Positions 24,659 to 32,766 of a DNA stretch of 64,000 bases are shown piece by piece; the first letter of the stretch is position 1; each line of letters opens with the position of its first letter. Both the position numbers and the translations under genes were made by a program. The DNA is from SZUA-309 sp965232595 (GTDB lineage: Bacteria > Pseudomonadota > Gammaproteobacteria > Pseudomonadales > Azotimanducaceae), in assembly GCA_965232595.1 (NCBI GenBank), contig OZ246983.1, positions 2,418,001 through 2,482,000 on the forward strand. Direction: 5' to 3'. The notes under the pieces are model-generated. The model was not told the origin of the DNA and ran no database searches. It saw only the letters and a program-made list of their open reading frames with translations.

Positions 24659-25759
24659 CTAGGGTTGCGGTGGACCTAGGGTAAACAGACTGATCTCGGA
24701 GCGCGAGCCCAGACGCAGGATAGGGCCCCAGGTGCCGGTGCCCGGACTCACGTACAGGGTCATGCCGTCCACCTCGTAGAGGCCGCGAATGCGCGGAAAC
24801 ACCCGCTTGACGATGAAGTTGAACGGAATGATCTGACCGTTGTGCGTGTGGCCGCAGAGCATGAGGTGGGCGCCCCATTCGGCAGCGTCCTCGGCGCCGT
24901 CCGGGCGGTGATAGAGGAGGATCCGATAGGCGTCCGGGTCGGGCTCGAGCGCCCGCAGCTCCCGACGCACCTGGGACTTCTGCTCCGCGTCGTCGATGCC
25001 GATGAACTGCACGCTCTGGTGCCGGGCGGTGCCGTTGCGGATTACGTGGATGCCATGGCCACGCAGCCGCTCGCAGATCTCCTCCACGTCCACGTAGCGC
25101 TCGTGATTGCCGATGATGAACCAGGCAGGGGCGTTCAGCGTTGCCAGGCTTGCCAGCTCCTCGCTGGAAATGTCGCGGAAGTCGATCAGATCGCCGGTGA
25201 TCACGACCACGTCGGGATTGAGCGCATTGACCTTGCGCACCACCCGCGTCAGGAAACGACCGCTGCGCGAGCCCACATGCACGTCGCTGATCTGCGCCAG
25301 CCGCAAGCCGGCCGGCGCCAGCTCCGAAGCAATGCCCAGCTCCCGCACCGAGACGAGCTGGGCGTTGGCGAACGCGGCGCAGCCGATGGCCGTCAGGCCG
25401 CCGGCCAGAATCACTCCCCAGGTGAACGGCTGCAGCGGGATCACCAGCCGAAGCAGCTCGAAGGCGAGCACCAGCGGGAAGGCGAGGAAGCAGATGCCAA
25501 GCCAGGTCAGCGCGGCGCTGGACAGCCAGCGGGTGGCGATGCCGGGGAAGAACTCGTAAGAAAGGCGCCCGAGCAGCGGGCCGACCATGATGCCGATCAG
25601 GGTCGGCGTGCCCGGGAGCGCGCCTGCCAGCAGCTCCCAGATCCTCAGCACCGGGTAGATCAGGGTCCCGAAGTAGAAGACGTTGACCACCAGCAGCGGC
25701 AGCAACCGTTGCCATAGCCGCTTCAGGACGCTCTGCGGAAGGGTGGCTGTTTCGCTCAT
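24659..25759 (-). CDS. Membrane-anchored metallophosphoesterase
   Basis: 366 aa. Four hydrophobic segments (within about 15-145) precede a calcineurin-like domain with all blocks: QISDVHVGS (near 155), TGDLIDFRD, GNHERYVD and CGHTHNGQI, which bind the two-metal centre. This is the YkuE/YaeI-like layout, where the phosphatase domain faces one side of the inner membrane; a role in lipid or cell-wall precursor dephosphorylation is possible. The ATG overlaps the upstream cupin gene stop (ATGA). Confidence 0.85.
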   Translation of the reverse strand: MSETATLPQSVLKRLWQRLLPLLVVNVFYFGTLIYPVLRIWELLAGALPGTPTLIGIMVGPLLGRLSYEFFPGIATRWLSSAALTWLGICFLAFPLVLAFELLRLVIPLQPFTWGVILAGGLTAIGCAAFANAQLVSVRELGIASELAPAGLRLAQISDVHVGSRSGRFLTRVVRKVNALNPDVVVITGDLIDFRDISSEELASLATLNAPAWFIIGNHERYVDVEEICERLRGHGIHVIRNGTARHQSVQFIGIDDAEQKSQVRRELRALEPDPDAYRILLYHRPDGAEDAAEWGAHLMLCGHTHNGQIIPFNFIVKRVFPRIRGLYEVDGMTLYVSPGTGTWGPILRLGSRSEISLFTLGPPQP

Positions 25760-26979
25760 AGGCCTGGAGCCGCCAGCAGCAGCAGGCAGTCGGGCTCACC
25801 GACGATGTCACAACCGATGGCGCTGCCAGGGATCAGAGCCGCCTCGCCTTGCTCGAGGCAGAGGTCGGCAGAAGGACCGCAGAGCCGAACCTGACCGGTG
25901 ATGCAGTAGGCGACGGCATAGGGAGTCTGCGCCGGCAGCGTGATGGCGCTGCCGTTGCTGAGCTCGGCCTGCCAGACCCCGAACTCATCGAAACCAACGA
26001 TGCGCTGGCAGTGCTCGAGCACGGTTTCGGGAGGCGTTTCCTCAGGCGTATCGAGCTCGAGCCTGGTGACCGCGTGGGCGCTGTCCCAGCGCTCCTGGGT
26101 CAGCACCTTCTGGCTCGAGGAGAGGATGAACCGCTCGTAGGTGGGCGTCTGAAACTCCACCACCTGCACGCCCTGCTGCAGCGAGTGCGGCACCCAGGTG
26201 GGCACGCGGATGACATCGCCCACGTTGAGCGTGCGCTCGTCGGTGAAGGTCAGGCACTCGGCCCGGGCCGCGGCCTCCTGCTCAGCGAGGTCCGGGGCGC
26301 CGGCGTCGACCTGAGCGCGGACCGCTTCGTAGGCTTCGAGTGCTGCCAGAAACGCCGCTCTGAACGATGCGTCGTCGGCGAACTCCGCCCGTTTGGCCTG
26401 ATTGACGCCGAAGCGGATGCGACCGCGGCCTTCCGGCCAGGCCTCGGGATCGACTGCAGTCACCACGTAGACTTCCTGTTTGGTCTCGTGCACCTCCAGA
26501 TAGAGCTCGCCGAGCACCGGCGTGGGCAGAGGGTCCAGAATCTTCAGCAGCACGGGCGTGTGGTCGCTTGTCAGATGGCGCGGCGCCAGCGCGAGGAAGG
26601 TGCCGAGGCCGAGCTCGGAGCCGGCCACTGAGACACGGGACTCTCCGCGTGCCTCCATGCCGCTGTACCAGATTTCCCGGCCCCAGGGCTTGGGGATCTC
26701 CACGGGCAGAAGTCGGCAGGGGTCGTCCAGGCTGATGCTGACGCCGTCGAGCCCAACCTGATGGCGGTCACGCTCCGGATCGAACCGATAACACAACTGG
26801 TGGGCCGCCTGTTGCGGCGGATCCTGCCAGTGCTGATCGACGGCGAGCGTGACCGTCTGCTCCGGCAGGTTCCGGCGCGCACGCGCACGGGCCGCGTCGA
26901 GCAGGGCGTCTCCGTCGTTGCTCGGCTTCTGGTCCTGCTCGCTGGGCGTTCTGATCGCTGAATCCTGGTCTGATTTCAA
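25756..26979 (-). CDS. Type I phosphomannose isomerase-like cupin protein
   Basis: 407 aa. KPWGREIWYSG (near 98), PVLLKILDPLPTPVLGELYLEVHETKQEVYVV-type beta strands (near 140-175) and a C-terminal cupin half (about 330-405) match the ManA/cupin superfamily. The metal-site His-Glu of HETKQE is present. Fructose-6-phosphate/mannose-6-phosphate isomerisation is the family reaction, but the sequence is divergent and may be a sugar-binding or regulatory relative. The start is TTG 26979 with a weak ribosome site and no good alternative. It is divergent from the ada-like gene by 76 bp and coupled to the phosphoesterase. Confidence 0.65.
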   Translation of the reverse strand: MKSDQDSAIRTPSEQDQKPSNDGDALLDAARARARRNLPEQTVTLAVDQHWQDPPQQAAHQLCYRFDPERDRHQVGLDGVSISLDDPCRLLPVEIPKPWGREIWYSGMEARGESRVSVAGSELGLGTFLALAPRHLTSDHTPVLLKILDPLPTPVLGELYLEVHETKQEVYVVTAVDPEAWPEGRGRIRFGVNQAKRAEFADDASFRAAFLAALEAYEAVRAQVDAGAPDLAEQEAAARAECLTFTDERTLNVGDVIRVPTWVPHSLQQGVQVVEFQTPTYERFILSSSQKVLTQERWDSAHAVTRLELDTPEETPPETVLEHCQRIVGFDEFGVWQAELSNGSAITLPAQTPYAVAYCITGQVRLCGPSADLCLEQGEAALIPGSAIGCDIVGEPDCLLLLAAPGL

Positions 26980-27055
26980 TGTCCGGTTACAGCGAGTTTT
27001 TCGGCGCTACCGGGGCTATAGTTTGGCAACCTTAGAAAGAAAAGGTGTCAGCGAG

Positions 27056-28543
27056 ATGCTACCAGAAGCGGAGGTCTGCCAACGGGCGAGAAAGGCCCGG
27101 GACCCGCGGTTCGATGGACGGTTCTACGTCGCCGTGCTGACCACGGGCATCTACTGCCGGCCGATCTGCCCGGCCCGCATGCCGGCCGAGGACAACGTCC
27201 GCTACTACGCCTCGCCCGCGGCCGCCCAGGATGCGGGGTTCCGACCCTGCCTGCGCTGTCGGCCGGAAACCGCCCGGCGGTTGCCGGAGTGGACGCTGGC
27301 CAGCCAGACGGTGGTGCGCGGTCTGCGGCTGATCGATGCCGGCTTTCTCGACGCGAACCCGGTGGAGGCCATGGCCGAGCGGCTCGGGATCTCCGGTCGG
27401 CATCTGAACCGGCTGTTCCTCGATGCGGTGCGGGCGACGCCGAAGAGCCTGGCCCGGACGCGCCGGGTGCAGCTGGCGAAACGGCTGATCGACAGCTCCA
27501 CACTGCCGCTGGCCGAGGTGGCCATGCGCGCCGGGTTCGGCAGCATCCGTCGCTTCAACGATGAGATGAAGGACGCCTACAACCGCTCGCCACGGGACCT
27601 CAGGCGCATGCGCACGGGGCCGCCGGATGAAGACATCGTGCTGAAGCTGCCGGTGCGGGGTCCCTATCACGTCGACTGGGTGTTCGAGTTTCTGCGCGCG
27701 CGGGGCTTGCCTGGGCTCGAGGAGGTGGTTGACGGTGAGTACCGGCGCGCGCTGTTCGAAGACGGCAATAAGGTGGGTTGGCTGCGGGTGCGCTGGCAGG
27801 GTGACGGCCTGCAGCTGGAAGTGCCGCCGGCTGGTGTTGCGCACCTCGGTGATCTGCTGGCCCGGGTGCGCCGGGTGTTCGATCTGGATGCGGATCCGGC
27901 GGCGATCGAGTCGGTGCTGGCTGAAGATCCGATTTTAGCCGACTGCCTGGCGCGCAATCCGGGGCTGCGCGTACCCGGTGCCTGGAACGGCTTCGAGACC
28001 GCCGTGCGGGCCATTCTCGGGCAGCAGGTGAGCGTCGCCCGGGCCCGAGCGTTGGCGGTGGATCTGTGTGAGAGATTCGGTGGCGGTGACTTTCCCGCTC
28101 CGGCAGCGCTGGTGGACGCAGATGTGTCCGCCATCGGCATGCCGGGCAAACGGGGGGAAGCGGTGCGGGCGCTGGCTCGCGGCGTGTTGGACGGAGCGAT
28201 CATCCTGGATGAAAGTGCGGACCCGACGGCGCTGACGGAAGCGCTGACCGCGCTGCCGGGCATCGGCCCCTGGACCGCGGGCTACATCGGCATGCGGGTC
28301 GCCCGGGATCCGGACGCCTTCCCTGATGCGGACTGGGTGGTGCTGAAGGTGCTGGATATGACGCCAGGTGCCGCAAGAAAGCATGCCGCTGCCTGGCAGC
28401 CCTGGCGGTCTTACGCGGTCATGGCGCTGTGGCGAATAGCCGGCGAACGCCGAGCCCAGGCGGCCGCGCTGAACGGGGTTGAAACGGGCAAAGCGGCTCG
28501 AAAATCTGCTCGGGCAACGAGCGCAAAGCAACGGAGAAAGTGA
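27056..28543 (+). CDS. Ada N-terminal / AraC / AlkA fusion DNA repair protein
   Basis: 495 aa. Residues 1-80 are an Ada zinc domain with the four cysteines C34, C38, C65 and C68; C34 corresponds to the methylphosphotriester acceptor. An AraC-type helix-turn-helix follows (about 90-180), then an AlkA-type 3-methyladenine DNA glycosylase (about 200-480) with the helix-hairpin-helix LPGIGPWTAGYIGMR. It is thus both sensor-activator and base-excision enzyme of the adaptive response. ATG 27056 gives the typical N-terminus; the longer frame is rejected. It is followed by a separate Ogt gene (TGATG), so the activities of classical Ada are split differently here. Confidence 0.92.
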   Translation: MLPEAEVCQRARKARDPRFDGRFYVAVLTTGIYCRPICPARMPAEDNVRYYASPAAAQDAGFRPCLRCRPETARRLPEWTLASQTVVRGLRLIDAGFLDANPVEAMAERLGISGRHLNRLFLDAVRATPKSLARTRRVQLAKRLIDSSTLPLAEVAMRAGFGSIRRFNDEMKDAYNRSPRDLRRMRTGPPDEDIVLKLPVRGPYHVDWVFEFLRARGLPGLEEVVDGEYRRALFEDGNKVGWLRVRWQGDGLQLEVPPAGVAHLGDLLARVRRVFDLDADPAAIESVLAEDPILADCLARNPGLRVPGAWNGFETAVRAILGQQVSVARARALAVDLCERFGGGDFPAPAALVDADVSAIGMPGKRGEAVRALARGVLDGAIILDESADPTALTEALTALPGIGPWTAGYIGMRVARDPDAFPDADWVVLKVLDMTPGAARKHAAAWQPWRSYAVMALWRIAGERRAQAAALNGVETGKAARKSARATSAKQRRK

Positions 28544-29031
28544 TGTTCTATTCCTACATGGACAGCCCGGTCGGTCGCCTGCTGCTCGCCGGCGACAAGC
28601 AGAGTCTCAAGGTGGTGGGCTTCTCGAGCGGCGACAAAGCGCGAGGCGCGGACGAGGGCTGGGAACGGTTCGACGAGCCGTTCCGCAGGGTGAAGGCGCA
28701 GCTGGCTGAGTACTTTGCGGGAGAGCGCAAGATTTTTGACGTTGATCTGGCGCCAGATGCGACACCTTTCCAGGCCTCTGTGCTCGAAGCGCTGCTGGAG
28801 ATTCCCTACGGGGAGACCAGAAGCTACCGGGACATTGCCGAGCAGATTGGCAATCCGAAGGCGGTACGGGCAGTAGGGGGCGCCAACGGCTCCAATCCGA
28901 TCCCCATCATCATTCCCTGCCATCGCGTCATCGGCAGCAACGGCACGCTGACCGGTTTTGGCGGCGGGCTGGACAGCAAACGGTTCCTTCTGGACCTGGA
29001 AACCAGCCACTCAGGGCTGTTTGGTAACTGA
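28543..29031 (+). CDS. ogt: Methylated-DNA--protein-cysteine methyltransferase
   Basis: 162 aa suicide O6-alkylguanine repair protein. The acceptor cysteine is Cys126 in IIPCHRVIG; an Arg finger region (YGETRSYRDIA near 89-99) and the C-terminal GFGGGLDSKRFLL are standard. ATG 28543 overlaps the upstream stop by one base and has GGAG 6 bases before it; GTG 28540 is an alternative. It is co-transcribed with the Ada-AlkA fusion. Its stop codon lies inside the first of three repeated palindromes that precede the tetR gene. Confidence 0.94.
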   Translation: MFYSYMDSPVGRLLLAGDKQSLKVVGFSSGDKARGADEGWERFDEPFRRVKAQLAEYFAGERKIFDVDLAPDATPFQASVLEALLEIPYGETRSYRDIAEQIGNPKAVRAVGGANGSNPIPIIIPCHRVIGSNGTLTGFGGGLDSKRFLLDLETSHSGLFGN

Positions 29032-29039
29032 TTGGTTAC
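29024..29039. promoter_or_regulatory. TetR operator candidate O1
   Basis: GTAACTGATTGGTTAC, the left member of three related palindromes with GTAAC/GTTAC half-sites. It overlaps the ogt stop codon (29029-29031) and is the least symmetric of the three. Confidence 0.55.
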
Positions 29040-29131
29040 CCTATTCTGGCTGCACGCAAGATCTGGTTGGCGAGCAGCCGGTGGAGGCATCGTCGAACCA
29101 TAGGCGATATCGAGCTTTTCTGGTCGCCTAA

Positions 29132-29147
29132 GTAACCATATGGTTAC
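29132..29147. promoter_or_regulatory. TetR operator candidate O2
   Basis: GTAACCATATGGTTAC is perfectly palindromic and extends to 20 bp with flanking AA/TT (29130-29149). Its centre is 108 bp from O1 and 105 bp from O3, close to ten helical turns, so all three face a similar side of the helix. Confidence 0.65.
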
Positions 29148-29236
29148 TTTGCGGCTTTTCTCCAATCCGTTTCGACTGCGAACAGCCGGTTCAGCTGGGA
29201 TCTGCTGGCGCACGAACCACTCTGATTGGAAATGAA

Positions 29237-29252
29237 GTAACCAGATGGTTAC
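29237..29252. promoter_or_regulatory. TetR operator candidate O3
   Basis: GTAACCAGATGGTTAC differs from O2 at a single central base. It ends 25 bases before the tetR start codon, where binding would block the tetR promoter; negative autoregulation is the simplest reading. Confidence 0.65.
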
Positions 29253-29277
29253 CATTCATCCGAACTGAGCTGATCGC

Positions 29278-29808
29278 ATGGAGCTCGAAGTGAGCGAACT
29301 CTCGGACACGGAACCCGACAAAGTGGCGGTTCTTCTCGAGGCGGCCCTGCCGGAGTTCGCCAGCGCCGGTCTGGATGGCGCCCGGGTGGATGCCATCGCC
29401 CGCGCGGCCGGCATGAACAAGCGCCTCCTTTATCACTACGTCGGCGACAAGGCGGCACTGTTCGCAGCGGCGCTGGATCTTGCCTACGACCGCATTCTCA
29501 GCGCGCCCCGGGATCTGAACAGCCGTGAGTGGCGGCTGGTCTGTCACGGGGCTGCCTGCGGCAGAACGGGACGGCTCGGGGAGCTGGCCGCCGAGTCCTC
29601 GGCGGAGAACGCCCGGGCGCTGGGGCTCAGACTGCTGGCGGCGCTGCTGCCCGAGCTGGCCGACGGCCTGCTGGGTAACGCCGAAGGAGATGATGCCGGT
29701 CGCCTGCAGGCCGTGCAGAAAGCACTGAGCACGCCGGCCAACTCGGCGCCGAAGCCGAGGCTCAAGCTGCGTCCGGAGCTGCGAAAAGGATCTGCCCCGG
29801 CGAGCTGA
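29278..29808 (+). CDS. TetR/AcrR family regulator
   Basis: 176 aa. The N-terminal DNA-binding domain (about 10-60) has the helix-turn-helix VDAIARAAGMNKRLLYHYVGDKAALF. The C-terminal ligand domain is short, and the last 20 residues are Pro/Lys/Arg-rich. Three matching palindromes upstream are probably its operators. The downstream neighbour aroA is convergent, with stops back to back at TGATCA, and ogt upstream is co-directional, so no clear target gene lies beside it apart from itself. Confidence 0.85.
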   Translation: MELEVSELSDTEPDKVAVLLEAALPEFASAGLDGARVDAIARAAGMNKRLLYHYVGDKAALFAAALDLAYDRILSAPRDLNSREWRLVCHGAACGRTGRLGELAAESSAENARALGLRLLAALLPELADGLLGNAEGDDAGRLQAVQKALSTPANSAPKPRLKLRPELRKGSAPAS

Positions 29809-31101
29809 TCAGCCGGCGGTTCCGGCGTCGCGTCGCAGCGACGCGAAGCGCTCGAAGTAGGTGGGGAAGGTTTTGTCCACGCAGGCCGGATCGTTGATCG
29901 TGATCGGCACGCCGCCGAGGCAGGCCAGCGAGAAGCACATGGCGATGCGGTGATCGCCGTAGGTGTCGATGCTGGCGCTGACGATCTTTTCCGGCGGGGT
30001 GATGGAAATAAAGTCCAGGCCCTCCACCACCGCCGCGCCGAGCTTGCGCAGCTCCGTGGCCATGGCCGCCAGCCTGTCCGTTTCTTTCACCCGCCAGTTG
30101 TAGATGTTTCTGATGGTGGTCGTGCCTTCGGCGAACAGCGCCAGCACGGCGGCGGTCATGGCCGCATCCGGAATGGGGTTGAGATCAAGATCCACGCCGC
30201 GCAGCGGTCCCGGCCGAACCGTGATGCTGACCGGGCCGCGCTCCACTCGGGCGCCCATCGCTTCCAGCACCTCGACAAAGGCCACGTCGCCCTGAACGCT
30301 GTCGTCGCCGACGCCGAACACGGTGACCCCGTCGCCGGCGATGGCGCCCGCTGCCAGGAAGTAGCTGGCCGAGGACGCGTCACCTTCCACCAGCAGGGTG
30401 TCCGGCGACCGGTAGGTGGCCGGTGCGATCTCGAAACGCTCGTAGTTGTCGTGCTGCACGTTCACGCCGAACTGCGCCATCAGGTGCACGGTGATCGCCA
30501 GGTACGGCTTCGAAACCTGCTCTCCTTCGATCTCGACCCGAACGGTATCCCGGGCCAGCGGCGCTGCCATCAGTAGCGAGGTGAGAAACTGGCTGGAGAT
30601 ATCGCCGGGCATGCGCACGTCACCGCCGTTGAGGCCGGTGCCGGTCACCCGAATGGGCGGGAAGCCTTCCTCACCCAGGTAGTCGATCTTTGCACCGAGC
30701 TGCCGAAGCCCGTCTATCAGCGGCGCTACCGGACGCTCGCGCATTCGCGCGACCCCATCCAACAGGAAGCGACCGGTGCCGGCGGTCAGGGCAGCAGCAA
30801 GCGGGCGGTAGGCGGTGCCGGCCAGGCCCAGGTCGAGCTCCAGCTCGAGGTCCCGGTTGCACAGCGGGCCGGCCACGCCGGTGACGATGTGCTCGCCGGC
30901 CGTCGCCTGGACATCGATGCCAAGCGCTTCGAGGGCGGTGAGCATGCGCTGGATGTCGTCGCTATCCAGCAGGTTCCGGATGCGCGTGCGGCCCTCAGCC
31001 TGGGCCGCCAGGAGCAGGGCCCGGTTCGAGATGCTCTTGGAGCCGGGGATGGTCACCTCGCCGCTTAAGGCGGAGGCGGGTGCAAGGGTGAGCTTCTGCA
31101 T
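29809..31101 (-). CDS. aroA: 3-phosphoshikimate 1-carboxyvinyltransferase (EPSP synthase)
   Basis: 430 aa enzyme that joins phosphoenolpyruvate and shikimate-3-phosphate, step six of the chorismate pathway. It has the N-terminal GSKSISNRALLLAA (about 20-33), the LDGVARMRERPVAPLIDGL motif (near 114-132; LxGxxRMRERP signature), GDxSxxxYFLAAGAI (near 240) and the KETDRL segment (near 344). It is a single gene on the minus strand, apart from aroKB 23 kb away. The sequence around GTAYRPL near residue 97 belongs to the class I-like variation; glyphosate behaviour cannot be read from this. Confidence 0.95.
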   Translation of the reverse strand: MQKLTLAPASALSGEVTIPGSKSISNRALLLAAQAEGRTRIRNLLDSDDIQRMLTALEALGIDVQATAGEHIVTGVAGPLCNRDLELELDLGLAGTAYRPLAAALTAGTGRFLLDGVARMRERPVAPLIDGLRQLGAKIDYLGEEGFPPIRVTGTGLNGGDVRMPGDISSQFLTSLLMAAPLARDTVRVEIEGEQVSKPYLAITVHLMAQFGVNVQHDNYERFEIAPATYRSPDTLLVEGDASSASYFLAAGAIAGDGVTVFGVGDDSVQGDVAFVEVLEAMGARVERGPVSITVRPGPLRGVDLDLNPIPDAAMTAAVLALFAEGTTTIRNIYNWRVKETDRLAAMATELRKLGAAVVEGLDFISITPPEKIVSASIDTYGDHRIAMCFSLACLGGVPITINDPACVDKTFPTYFERFASLRRDAGTAG

Positions 31102-31162
31102 GGCGGCGTATTAAACACCAGCCGCCGGGTGCCCGCGACCGTCAGCCGCGGCGGGTGAGGGC

Positions 31163-32110
31163 TCAGCCGCCGATCTTGGTGGCCTGGGGCCGGGCAGCGG
31201 GCTTCTTGGCAGACGGTGCTGGTGTCGGTGCCGGCGGCTTCTGAGCCGTTTTTCCGGCTGACTTCTGAGCGGGCTGCTGGGCCGTTTTCTGAGCTGGCTT
31301 CTGAGCTATCTTCTGGGCTGGCTTCTGTGTCGGCTGAGCGGTCGCTTTCGCCGGGCGTCGTGCGGGGGTGCTCAGCTCTTTGACGCCAGGCAGGTTCCGG
31401 TCGGCGACGCTCGGCTGTGCGTTCCGCGACAGCTTGATGAACCCTTCCTGCTTGTCGATCAGCGCGAACTTAGCGTCCTTCGCCTTTGCCCAGGTGTTCA
31501 GCTGCCGGAGCGCACCGGCTTCTTTCACGTTCCTGGCCAGCACGGTGAAGCGGCTGTCGAAGTGCTCGCCGAGTTGCTGCACGCAGCCGACCACACCCTT
31601 CGGGGTGGCGGTGGTGCCGTCGCAGATCACCAGGCGGTAGGATTTTGCCAGCCGGCTGGCGTCCACCGAGTACCAGACGTAGTCATCGAACAGCTTAGGC
31701 TGTGACTGGATGACGTGGGCGCCATTCACCCGATACTCGGTGAGCCAGGAGCGGATCAGATTGGCCCAGTGCCGATCGCTTTCCAGGCACCAGACCTGCT
31801 TGCTCTTGCTGGCGTCCTTGTCGCAGACGGCGCCGAGGATGAGCGTCAGCAGGCTGGCTCCGGCCAGCAGGATGGGTCCTTCGGCCGCACGTGCTTCGGC
31901 CAGCGCGCTGCGCAGGAACTGCTCGTCGGCCGGTGACAGCGGATCGCCCCAGAAAGCATAGAGCTCGCTGATCTCGTTCATGCCGAAGCTGGCTTCGGAG
32001 CTGAGCAGCTGCTGCATGCGCTTGTCGAAGCCGTGCTGGCGACTGTGGAATGCCACGCGCGCACGGATGGTCTGCATGGTCCGGTTTTCGGTCAGAAAAC
32101 TGACAGACAT
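31163..32110 (-). CDS. SAM-methyltransferase-like protein with Lys/Ala/Pro/Gln tail
   Basis: 315 aa. ATG 32110 is chosen because GAGGGA lies 7 bases upstream; the longer frame adds 22 unlikely residues. Residues about 30-235 resemble a class I Rossmann methyltransferase: a glycine-containing first strand ILLAGASLL, an acidic strand end VWCLESDRHWANL and LVICDGTTATPKG. The match is weak, and the GxGxG loop is degenerate. Residues 249-315 are a low-complexity basic tail of PAQKxAQK units, like the nucleic-acid-binding tails of histone H1-like bacterial proteins (AlgP, PhaF). It follows syd by 62 bp on the same strand. Confidence 0.55.
   Translation of the reverse strand: MSVSFLTENRTMQTIRARVAFHSRQHGFDKRMQQLLSSEASFGMNEISELYAFWGDPLSPADEQFLRSALAEARAAEGPILLAGASLLTLILGAVCDKDASKSKQVWCLESDRHWANLIRSWLTEYRVNGAHVIQSQPKLFDDYVWYSVDASRLAKSYRLVICDGTTATPKGVVGCVQQLGEHFDSRFTVLARNVKEAGALRQLNTWAKAKDAKFALIDKQEGFIKLSRNAQPSVADRNLPGVKELSTPARRPAKATAQPTQKPAQKIAQKPAQKTAQQPAQKSAGKTAQKPPAPTPAPSAKKPAARPQATKIGG
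31166..31366 (-). repeat. Repeat-coding tail, PAQK/TAQK units
   Basis: This DNA encodes 67 residues made of near-repeats of four to eight codons (KPAQKIAQ, KPAQKTAQ, QPAQKSAG, KTAQKPPA). Lys, Ala, Pro and Gln make up most of it, with no acidic residue. Repetition is visible at DNA level as recurring TTCTGAGC/TTCTGGGC words on the plus strand, which favours expansion by slippage. Confidence 0.8.
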
Positions 32111-32172
32111 GATGGTGTCCCTCTTGGTCCAGAACAGGCTACCCAATGCGCGGGCCGCGGAACGGAAGGGGA

Positions 32173-32766
32173 TCACGTATTGGCGGGTCGAAGCTCTCCG
32201 GGGTGCAGTTCGGGCGGTCTGGGCACCAGGGTGGTGAGGAAGCTGGCCAGATCCGGTGCGACCTGGCGCACAGGTTTGAAGCCGGGCTTCTCCAGCAGCA
32301 CCGCGCCCGAGTTGTTGTCGACGCTGAGAAACAGCTCCGAATCAGCCTCCGTGCAGGCAAAAAACACGCTCATGCTGCGGCCCTTAGCCACCTTCTTGGC
32401 CAGCGCGTGGCCGATCAGGTTTTCGTTCAGCCGCTCAACGTCCTGAGGATTCCAGGGAAACAACAGGCTGACGTGGCCCTCTACCGCCTCGGCCTCGAGT
32501 CCTGCGGCCCAGTAGGCACCCCAGTACGCCTTGATGTCCGGATGAATGGGCATCTCGAGCGCCCGCTCCAGCGGCGCGAAGTCCTCTTCGCTGGCCTCGG
32601 CCGGGCGCGGCGTGGGTCGCCAGGCGATGACCGTTCCTTCCTCCGTTTCGAACGGCTCGCCGATCTCGCACGGGGAGCGCCAGTCCGGATCGAAGGGCGC
32701 CTGAAGGTCCGGATAGGTCTTCAGCGTGTGATCCATGAACTCGGCGAGCGCTTCGGCGACGGTCAC
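32173..32766 (-). CDS. syd: SecY-interacting protein Syd
   Basis: 197 aa soluble protein that binds SecY at the membrane and is thought to check translocon quality. Family landmarks are the N-terminal ALAEFMDHTLKTYP helix, HPDIKAYWGAYWAAGLEA near 75-92, the LLFPWNPQDVERLNENLIGH block near 102-121 and a closing LxxFLxxLxPRP. The length is slightly above the E. coli protein. Its ATG overlaps the stop of the periplasmic sensor gene by 4 nt, so it is at least co-translated with the sigma/anti-sigma unit. Confidence 0.88.
   Translation of the reverse strand: MTVAEALAEFMDHTLKTYPDLQAPFDPDWRSPCEIGEPFETEEGTVIAWRPTPRPAEASEEDFAPLERALEMPIHPDIKAYWGAYWAAGLEAEAVEGHVSLLFPWNPQDVERLNENLIGHALAKKVAKGRSMSVFFACTEADSELFLSVDNNSGAVLLEKPGFKPVRQVAPDLASFLTTLVPRPPELHPGELRPANT

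Noticed and set aside
28824..29255. Minus-strand open frame with recurring VTIWLL peptides
   Set aside because: The peptide repeats are only the translation of the three operator palindromes; no coding support.
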